Shown here: positions 49,841 to 55,782 of the stretch, piece by piece
How the letters are laid out: every line of letters starts with the position of its first letter
Position numbering within the stretch: the first letter of the stretch is position 1
The notes under the pieces: model-generated
Told to the model about the DNA's origin: nothing
The model's database searches: none
Seen by the model: only the letters and a program-made list of their open reading frames with translations
Position numbers and translations under genes: made by a program
Source: Arthrobacter rhizosphaerae
Lineage (GTDB): Bacteria; Actinomycetota; Actinomycetes; Actinomycetales; Micrococcaceae
Length of the DNA: 64,000 bases
Direction of reading: 5' to 3'
NCBI RefSeq assembly: GCF_023062595.1
Contig: NZ_JALLAN010000021.1
Coordinates: 19,022 to 83,021, forward strand

Positions 49841-51531
49841 GGATCGCACAAACTTCAGATCTTTGGTGGAAGAACGCCGTGATCTACTGCGTAGACCCAG
49901 AGACTTTCTTCGATAACGACGGCGACGGCACCGGTGATTTCGGCGGCCTGACCCAGCGCGTGGACTATCTGGCCGCACTGGGCGTGACCTGCATCTGGCT
50001 TATGCCCTTTTATCCCTCCCCCGATCGGGATGACGGCTATGACGTCACTGGGTTCTATGGTGTGGATCCACGCCTGGGAACGCTGGGGGACGTGGTGGAG
50101 TTCATCAGGGCAGCCAAAGACCGGGGAATGCGGGTCATCGCCGACTTCGTCATCAACCACACCTCTGACCAGCACCCGTGGTTCAAGGAAGCCCGCAAGT
50201 CCGTGGACAACCCGTACCGCGACTACTACGTCTGGCGCAGCGATACTCCGCCTGACACTTCTGACCAGGTGGTTTTTCCGGGAGAGGAAACAGCCATCTG
50301 GACCCAGGACTCAGCCACGGATGAGTGGTACCTCCACATGTTCGCCAAGCACCAGCCGGACCTCAACGTGGCAAATCCGAAGGTCCGGGACGAAATTGCC
50401 AAGTCCATGGGCTTCTGGCTCCAGGTTGGACTCGATGGTTTCCGGTTGGACGCAGTTCCCTTTTTCCTGGAGCTCCGCGGAGAGCCCGAGGACGAGGCAG
50501 CAAGGACCGATCCCCACGACTACCTGAGCGCACTGCGCAGCTTCCTCAACAGGCGCAACGGGAGCGCCGTGCTGTTGGGAGAGGTCAATCTGCCCTACAA
50601 GGAGCAGCTGAAGTACTTCGGCGGACCCGAGGGCAATGAACTGAATATGCAGTTCGACTTTCTGACGATGCAGAGCATGTACCTCTCCCTGGCACGGGAG
50701 GACGCACGTCCGTTGGCAAAAACTCTGGCTGGCCGGCCTGCCATCCATCCGGACAACCAGTGGGCCATGTTTGTCCGCAATCATGACGAACTGACCCTGG
50801 ACAAGCTCAGCGACACCGAACGCGCAGAGGTGTTTGCCGCCTTTGGACCGGAGGAGGACATGCAGATGTACGGGCGCGGACTTCGTCGCCGTCTGCCCAC
50901 CATGCTCAACGGTGATCCGGCCAGGATCCGCATGGTCTACTCGCTGCTGTTCTCCTTGCCCGGCACCCCCGTTCTCTTCTACGGCGAGGAAATCGGGATG
51001 GGCGAAAACCTCCAGATCAAGGGACGGGGCGCCGTCCGCTCCCCCATGCAGTGGAACGAAACCCGGAACGGAGGCTTCTCTACAGCCCCCGCGGAGCAAC
51101 TGGTGGCACCCGTCGTGGAAGGATATTTTGGGCCAAAAAACATCAACGCCGCAGGCGCCAAACGCGATCCCGATTCGCTGTGGAACTTCATGGCCACGCT
51201 CATCCAGCGCTATCGCGAAAGTCCCGAGTTGGGCTGGGGCCGCTTCGAGGTGATTGAGCAGCCGCATCCACGGGTTCTGCTCCACCGCTGCACCAGCGAT
51301 GGTTCCACCCTGGTTCTGGCCCACAATATGGGCTCGCAACCTGCTGCCCTGATCGCCAGCGTGGCATCGCCCAATGAGCCCGAACGAAGCTACGCGGGAA
51401 CTGTCCTGCTGGACCTGCTGGACGGCGAGGACATCGATGTGGAGGACGACGGCGGGTTCGAACTTCAGCTGGACCGTTTCGGCTTCCGGTGGTTCAGGCT
51501 CCAGCACCCGGAGGACCGCCGGATTCTGTAG
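49837..51531 (+). CDS. GH13 enzyme, trehalose synthase-like
   Basis: The 564-residue alpha-amylase-family protein has the four GH13 regions: DFVINHTSDQHPW near residue 101, DGFRLDAVPFFLE with the nucleophile Asp near 205, LLGEVNLP with the acid/base Glu near 249, and NHDELTLDKLS with the third Asp near 318. It resembles the trehalose synthase TreS, but also lacks a maltokinase domain. The GTG at 49837 overlaps the LLM gene stop by four bases (GTGA), implying a shared function or coordinated expression. Confidence 0.85.
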   Translation: MRIAQTSDLWWKNAVIYCVDPETFFDNDGDGTGDFGGLTQRVDYLAALGVTCIWLMPFYPSPDRDDGYDVTGFYGVDPRLGTLGDVVEFIRAAKDRGMRVIADFVINHTSDQHPWFKEARKSVDNPYRDYYVWRSDTPPDTSDQVVFPGEETAIWTQDSATDEWYLHMFAKHQPDLNVANPKVRDEIAKSMGFWLQVGLDGFRLDAVPFFLELRGEPEDEAARTDPHDYLSALRSFLNRRNGSAVLLGEVNLPYKEQLKYFGGPEGNELNMQFDFLTMQSMYLSLAREDARPLAKTLAGRPAIHPDNQWAMFVRNHDELTLDKLSDTERAEVFAAFGPEEDMQMYGRGLRRRLPTMLNGDPARIRMVYSLLFSLPGTPVLFYGEEIGMGENLQIKGRGAVRSPMQWNETRNGGFSTAPAEQLVAPVVEGYFGPKNINAAGAKRDPDSLWNFMATLIQRYRESPELGWGRFEVIEQPHPRVLLHRCTSDGSTLVLAHNMGSQPAALIASVASPNEPERSYAGTVLLDLLDGEDIDVEDDGGFELQLDRFGFRWFRLQHPEDRRIL

Positions 51532-51677
51532 CCGTGAGCGAAGCGGAGCACCAGGAAACAAGGGAGGCGCAGAAAACTAACCCAGCGCTTACCGTCGTGA
51601 AACGCCTAGGCAATAATGGGGCGGCACACTGGAAGTGCCGGAACAGCCGGTGCCAGCTCCAACCCAGGAGGCCAGCC

Positions 51678-51914
51678 ATGTTGAAGGAAGCCAAAGCCCA
51701 TATAACCCGCGTTCGTGCCCTTGACCAGTTGCATCGTGGCGACGAGATTGAAGCCCGCCTGTCAGTAGGTCCCGGCTATGACGACGTCGTAATCCGCAGG
51801 GGGAGGGTTCAGGAGACAGCGCCGGGAATAGGCGTCGTATGGATCATGGACCACGTCAGCGGTATGCGTAAGGCAATCAGCGCAGACGAATGCAGTGTGT
51901 GGCGGGTTGCCTGA
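51678..51914 (+). CDS. Small conserved protein of unknown function
   Basis: The 78-residue protein starts MLKEAKAHITRVRALDQLHRGD and has a beta-rich body (VVIRRGRVQETAPGIGVVWIMD) followed by GMRKAISADECSVWRV. I do not recognise a family. The ATG at 51678 has GGAGG 10 bases upstream. An in-frame extension at 51489 would overlap the 3' end of the GH13 gene and is unlikely to be translated. It converges with the MoaD-like gene. Confidence 0.6.
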   Translation: MLKEAKAHITRVRALDQLHRGDEIEARLSVGPGYDDVVIRRGRVQETAPGIGVVWIMDHVSGMRKAISADECSVWRVA

Positions 51915-51926
51915 GGCACTTTACGG

Positions 51927-51966
51927 CTTCCATTGACAGCTCAACCCTTCCATTGACAGCTCAACC
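51927..51966. repeat. Tandem duplication of a 20-base unit
   Basis: The unit CTTCCATTGACAGCTCAACC occurs twice in direct succession at 51927-51946 and 51947-51966. The second copy contains the TGA stop of the MoaD-like gene (minus strand). It looks like a recent slippage or duplication event. Confidence 0.9.
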
Positions 51967-52248
51967 GCCGGCGACGGACTGGATTACCAGCACTTCCTGT
52001 CCAGCAGCCACCTCGGTTTCCAGGCCCTGAAGACGCCGGACCTCATCCCCGTTCACGTAAATATTCACGTAGCGGCGGAGGGCACCGGTTTCATCCCGCA
52101 GCCGTCTCCCGAGCACCGGGTACTCCCCGGTCACTGCATCCAGCAACCACCCCACAGTCACCGCTCCGTCCACGGGCGCAGTCAGTACGGACTGCCCGCC
52201 GGCGAGTGGCTGCAGAACGCTGGGCAACAAAACGCTGATCTCACTCAA
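51961..52248 (-). CDS. MoaD/ThiS-like sulfur-carrier protein
   Basis: The 95-residue protein has a ubiquitin-like fold pattern, with VNIYVNGDEVRRLQGLETEVAAGQEVLVIQSVAGG in overlapping runs and a C-terminal Gly-Gly. In MoaD and ThiS this Gly-Gly tail is thiocarboxylated to donate sulfur. It is separated by only 32 bases from the beta-propeller gene upstream, so the two are probably co-expressed. I chose TTG at 52248, which follows GAGGGTGAG; a longer start at 52317 would overlap the upstream gene. Confidence 0.78.
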   Translation of the reverse strand: MSEISVLLPSVLQPLAGGQSVLTAPVDGAVTVGWLLDAVTGEYPVLGRRLRDETGALRRYVNIYVNGDEVRRLQGLETEVAAGQEVLVIQSVAGG

Positions 52249-52280
52249 TGACTCACCCTCGGGAATCCTTACCTGGGTCC

Positions 52281-53381
52281 TTACCCGGCATGGGAAACCA
52301 CCGCGGCCCGTACGCACAACACGTCGGGCAAATGCGATGCTACCTCGCTGAACGTTTCTCCCTCGTCGGCGCTGGCATAGACCGAGCCGCCACGCGTTCC
52401 GAAGTACACGCCGGCGGGTTCTGCGGAATCCACGGACGCAGCGTCCCGGAGGACCGCGTTGTATTCCCGGTGCGGCAACCCGGAATCCAAACGTTTCCAG
52501 GAACTGCCGGCGTCGTCGGTCCGATGCACGGCCAGATTCCCGTCCGGCGGGATCCTCTCGCCGTCGGCCTTGAGGGGAACCACCCAGGCAGTACCTTCCC
52601 TGCGCGGATGCGTCAGCATGACGAATCCGAAGTCGGCAGGCAGTCCTTCAGCGATGGACTCCCACGTGTCTCCGTTGTTGTCTGTCCGGTAGACGCCGTG
52701 GTGGTTTTGTGCGTACAAGCGGCCCCCAACGGCGGGATCAGCGGCAATCTTGTGGACGCATTGGCCGAATTCCGGGTTGGGATCGGGCATAAAGCGAGCG
52801 GTAATACCCTTGTTCCGGGGCTCCCAGGAGGTACCGCCGTCGAGTGAGCGGTAAACGCCGCCGGTACTCATGGCCACGTGGACATTGTCCCCGGCCGGAT
52901 TGACCACGATGGAGTGGGCAGCAGCGCCCCCGTAGCCAGCTCCCCATTCCCCACGGTGGGGATGGTCCCACAGCCCCCGGTTCAGCTCGAAGTGCTCGCC
53001 GCCGTCGGTCGATTTCCAGACTGAGATGGGCTCCGCACCCGCCCAGACCACCCCCGGGCGTGACTCTGCGTCAGGATAAATCTGCCAAATACGCTCCAAG
53101 GCCGCATCAGTGCCCTCGGGAAACTTTATGGCGCCTTGCTCGGGCTCGGTCCAGGTTTGGCCAAGATCGTCGGAGTGGGCGACAGTTGGTCCCCAATGCT
53201 CTGAACGAACACCCACCATGATCCTGGTCCGGCCGTCCCGGGTGTCGATTCCGATGCTGGGAATCTCACTCATCAGGAAATGCGGGCCGGAAAGAGACCA
53301 CTGCTTCCGGTCCTCACTGTTCGCCAGCCAGAGGCCTTTTTTGGTTCCGATCGCCAAGATATAACGCTCTGCGGTTGCCAT
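52281..53381 (-). CDS. BNR/exo-alpha-sialidase-like beta-propeller protein
   Basis: The 366-residue protein is made of repeated beta-propeller blades with Asp-box-like turns (SDDLGQTWTEP, STDGGEHFEL, SLDGGTSWEP, TDNNGDTWES, TDDAGSSWKR, SADEGETFSE), as in BNR-repeat and sialidase-superfamily proteins. The catalytic residues of true sialidases cannot be confirmed here, and there is no signal peptide, so it may be a cytoplasmic scaffold or binding protein. It is followed closely by the MoaD-like gene. Start at 53381 is chosen; 53390 is also possible. Confidence 0.8.
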   Translation of the reverse strand: MATAERYILAIGTKKGLWLANSEDRKQWSLSGPHFLMSEIPSIGIDTRDGRTRIMVGVRSEHWGPTVAHSDDLGQTWTEPEQGAIKFPEGTDAALERIWQIYPDAESRPGVVWAGAEPISVWKSTDGGEHFELNRGLWDHPHRGEWGAGYGGAAAHSIVVNPAGDNVHVAMSTGGVYRSLDGGTSWEPRNKGITARFMPDPNPEFGQCVHKIAADPAVGGRLYAQNHHGVYRTDNNGDTWESIAEGLPADFGFVMLTHPRREGTAWVVPLKADGERIPPDGNLAVHRTDDAGSSWKRLDSGLPHREYNAVLRDAASVDSAEPAGVYFGTRGGSVYASADEGETFSEVASHLPDVLCVRAAVVSHAG

Positions 53382-53444
53382 GCCCACCATGCAACCACTC
53401 AAGCAGTGAGGAGGCAATGGTTTCCAGGCACCAGCGGCGGCAGA

Positions 53445-53645
53445 TCAGTCGACGAACTCCGATTGCGTCTCGATGAAGTCCCAGTCAGCTTCAGTCAGTA
53501 CATTCCTGGGCGAGTCGGGGTGCGGTCCCCCTGCTTCGGCAATCCCTTGAAGCACAGGAAGCGGGAGTTCTTCGGCGCGCAGGTTCTCGCGGAGCCACTC
53601 CTTGCTGTCAAGATCCAGATCAAGCCACCACATAAAGATTTGCAT
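53445..53645 (-). CDS. Small protein of unknown function
   Basis: The 66-residue protein starts MQIFMWWLDLDLDSKEWLREN and has an AGGAGAGG ribosome site nine bases upstream. It is acidic, with two tryptophans near the start. I do not recognise a family. The gene is separate from the beta-propeller gene. Confidence 0.6.
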   Translation of the reverse strand: MQIFMWWLDLDLDSKEWLRENLRAEELPLPVLQGIAEAGGPHPDSPRNVLTEADWDFIETQSEFVD

Positions 53646-53736
53646 CAACGTCCACCTCTCCTATGCCTCAACGTTAGGCCGGTTGATGGCGGCGGACAAT
53701 GTCCTGCGAGGACAACTCATCCCGAGCCGACGCGAC

Positions 53737-54174
53737 CTAGGCTTGCTGTCCGGCGCCCTCGGACTGGTCCGGACCGTAAGCGTCCAGTGGGGTCGAGACC
53801 GCAATCCGGCGGCTGCCGTCAGGAGCGGTGACAACCTGGTAGGCATTGTTTTCAACGCCAACAGCGGAACCCGAGGAGTCAAGATTCTCGAGCACCACGC
53901 GTCCCACCCAGATGCCTGGAACTTCGACGTCGGTAATAACGTCGCGGGCGCGGACGCCCTGGATCCCGCGCGAGCGGTAAAACTGCTGCCCCTGATTGAA
54001 GAAATCCCTGGATTGCTGGGGTTCGGTGACCGCAAGGCAGCCCATGGCTGTAACGGCAAGGGCCGGGTAGTTGTAACTGCCCACGAGGCCTTCGATGTCC
54101 CCTGCCGTGAGATAGCCAGTGTAGCGGGCGAAAAAATCCTCGATTTGTTCAGTAGCCGCAACGACGTCTTCCAT
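53737..54174 (-). CDS. SnoaL/NTF2-like family protein
   Basis: The 145-residue protein has an NTF2-like layout: helix EQIEDFFARYTGYLTAGDIEGLVGSY, then strands ending GRVVLENLDSS and NAYQVVTAPDGSRRIAVSTPLD. It is the second such protein in the window. Function cannot be inferred. The ATG at 54174 has only a weak ribosome site. It diverges from the universal stress protein gene. Confidence 0.7.
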   Translation of the reverse strand: MEDVVAATEQIEDFFARYTGYLTAGDIEGLVGSYNYPALAVTAMGCLAVTEPQQSRDFFNQGQQFYRSRGIQGVRARDVITDVEVPGIWVGRVVLENLDSSGSAVGVENNAYQVVTAPDGSRRIAVSTPLDAYGPDQSEGAGQQA

Positions 54175-54259
54175 AAAGGTGATGCTAGGCCAGACGCATC
54201 CTCTTGAGTAGGGCGCCGTCGGTGCTGTTCAAGCCGGATCGGCAGAGTCACAATGAGGT

Positions 54260-54766
54260 ATGCCCCCGGAACCGTCCAGCAGTCAGGCCCCCTTGGTAGT
54301 CGGCGTCCTTCCCGGCCAACACCCGGAGGTGCTCAATACGGCCGCCGCACTGGCCGGTAGGCTCAATGCCCCGTTGATCTGTAGTTACGTGGACGAGGCA
54401 AGCTACCTGGTGGAGTGGGATCCCGCCCGCTCTGCCCACAGATTGTCATTGCACCCTGACGCGGACGACGCCGAAATCCGCTCTGTGACGGAGGAACTGC
54501 AGGCCAAGGTCGCCGCCATCTGTGAGGACACAGGCATTACGTGGACGTTGCGCATTCTTGCCGGCGATCCCGCCCGGGCCCTCGGCAGACTGGCAGCGGA
54601 AGCCCACGCTTCCATGATCATCGTCGGCACCAGTGAACGCGGCCTCGTCCACAGGATCTCTGAGGTGCTCAATGGATCCGTCGCCGCATGGCTAACCCAC
54701 CACCAAGAGCACCCGGTCCTGGTGGTGCCTCCGCACGTTGGAGCGCACCGGGAACTTCCGGAATAG
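54260..54766 (+). CDS. Universal stress protein family
   Basis: The 168-residue protein has the UspA-type fold, with VVGVLPGQHPE at the start and the ATP-binding-like loop MIIVGTSERGLVHRISEVLNGSVAAWLTHHQEHPVLVVPP (in overlapping runs; the core G-T-x9-G-S-V is present). Usp proteins bind ATP or act in stress survival. It has GAGG three bases before the ATG. A region with terminator-like hairpins and no gene follows. Confidence 0.82.
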   Translation: MPPEPSSSQAPLVVGVLPGQHPEVLNTAAALAGRLNAPLICSYVDEASYLVEWDPARSAHRLSLHPDADDAEIRSVTEELQAKVAAICEDTGITWTLRILAGDPARALGRLAAEAHASMIIVGTSERGLVHRISEVLNGSVAAWLTHHQEHPVLVVPPHVGAHRELPE

Positions 54767-54949
54767 GCAGCAGCGGCTGTTCCATCTGCTTCAGATGTAC
54801 ACATTCGCACCGGTTGTGATGCCCACTCCGAGGCCGATCGAGCACATTGTGTAAATAAAGTGAAAGTACTAATTCCGGCTGCTGGTATACGCCAACATCG
54901 GACAGTATGCTGGAATTCGCAGGCACAAAGAAGAGCCTGCCCATAGACG

Positions 54950-54997
54950 GCTCCGGAGTGCGTATCCCCCAATAACGCACTCCGGAGCTCCTTTTTG
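54950..54997 (+). terminator. Strong rho-independent terminator
   Basis: CTCCGGAGTGCGT (54951-54963) pairs perfectly with ACGCACTCCGGAG (54975-54987), extended by G54950-C54988, and is followed by CCTTTTTG. It lies 184 bases after the usp stop, so it may terminate usp or a small RNA transcribed from 54880-54990. Confidence 0.85.
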
Positions 54998-55014
54998 TCC
55001 ACTGACCCGCCGCA

Positions 55015-55058
55015 TACCCCCTGGGGGTACTTGACCACATACCCCCACCGGGTATACG
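55015..55058. promoter_or_regulatory. csoR promoter with two CsoR boxes
   Basis: Box 1, TACCCCC-T-GGGGGTA (55015-55029), is a perfect palindrome. Box 2, ATACCC-N5-GGGTAT (55039-55055), overlaps the promoter. A -35 TTGACC (55031-55036) and -10 TATACG (55053-55058) with a 16-base spacer place the start of transcription at or next to the ATG at 55067. Confidence 0.85.
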
Positions 55059-55066
55059 TTGGCCAT

Positions 55067-55414
55067 ATGAACGCACCTGAAGAAGCTGTCACGGGCCTTG
55101 CGGACGCGGAGCCTCAGCATCAACACGGCTATACCTCCAACAAGGAGGCGTACTTGCGCCGGCTTAAGCGCATCGAAGGGCAGGTCCGCGGAATCGCGCG
55201 GATGGTTGACGAAGACAAGTACTGCATTGACATCCTGACTCAGGTTTCCGCCGTCACGAAAGCCCTGCACGCCGTCAGCCTGGGACTGGTTGAGGAGCAT
55301 ATTGGCCATTGCGTTGTAGGCGCCGCTGGAGAGCCTGACGCTGCTTTGCGTGCAGAAGCCATCGAATTCAAAGTCAAGGAGGCCACGGATGCCATCGGGC
55401 GCCTGCTGCGGTAA
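55067..55414 (+). CDS. csoR: Copper-sensing transcriptional repressor
   Basis: The 115-residue protein is a four-helix CsoR/RcnR-family repressor that releases DNA when it binds Cu(I). The three copper ligands are visible: C53 (KYCIDIL), H78 and C82 (EEHIGHCVV), with the expected 25- and 4-residue spacing. The N-terminal KEAYLRRLKRIEGQVRGIARM helix is the DNA-contact region. Its promoter holds two palindromic CsoR boxes, so it is inferred to regulate itself and the copZ-copA genes that follow. No ribosome site precedes the ATG, consistent with a leaderless message. Confidence 0.94.
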   Translation: MNAPEEAVTGLADAEPQHQHGYTSNKEAYLRRLKRIEGQVRGIARMVDEDKYCIDILTQVSAVTKALHAVSLGLVEEHIGHCVVGAAGEPDAALRAEAIEFKVKEATDAIGRLLR

Positions 55415-55490
55415 CGGCAATCAGACCCACCACACCATCCGGCTGATGAATCACAGCACGTCGGCTAATTCCAACGCGAAGGACACAACT

Positions 55491-55721
55491 ATGAGCCCCG
55501 TTTCCACCATCGTCAATGTATCCGGTATGACCTGCGGCCACTGTGTCTCGGCCGTCAGCGAGGAACTGGAGTCCTTGGAAGGCGTGGAAAACGTCGACAT
55601 CGACCTCAACGCGGGGGGCATCTCCACCGTCACTGTCACTTCCGAAAAGGAGCTCTCAGCATCGGAGATCGGTGAGGCTGTGGCGGAAGCCGGGTATCTG
55701 GTGGTGGCTACTAACGCCTGA
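55491..55721 (+). CDS. copZ: Copper chaperone (heavy-metal-associated domain)
   Basis: The 76-residue protein is a single HMA domain with the Cu-binding motif GMTCGHC (C15 and C18) and the typical beta-alpha-beta-beta-alpha-beta layout. It delivers Cu(I) to the P-type ATPase encoded 61 bases downstream. The ATG at 55491 has GAAGGA eight bases upstream. It is expected to be expressed with csoR and copA. Confidence 0.93.
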   Translation: MSPVSTIVNVSGMTCGHCVSAVSEELESLEGVENVDIDLNAGGISTVTVTSEKELSASEIGEAVAEAGYLVVATNA

Positions 55722-55782
55722 GAGCTTACTGCTCCCGCGACGCCCGCTTCAGCCCGAACCACCAATCCCCGAGGACACCACT

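Larger units (their letters stand above)
54767..55066. other. 300-base intergenic region with hairpins and CsoR boxes
   Basis: No gene is supported here. It contains a hairpin GCAGGC...GCCTGC at about 54920-54940, a strong terminator at 54950-54997, and at the end two CsoR-type boxes with a promoter (55015-55058). The segment 54767-54918 shows a TATACG-like sequence but no assigned function. Confidence 0.6.
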
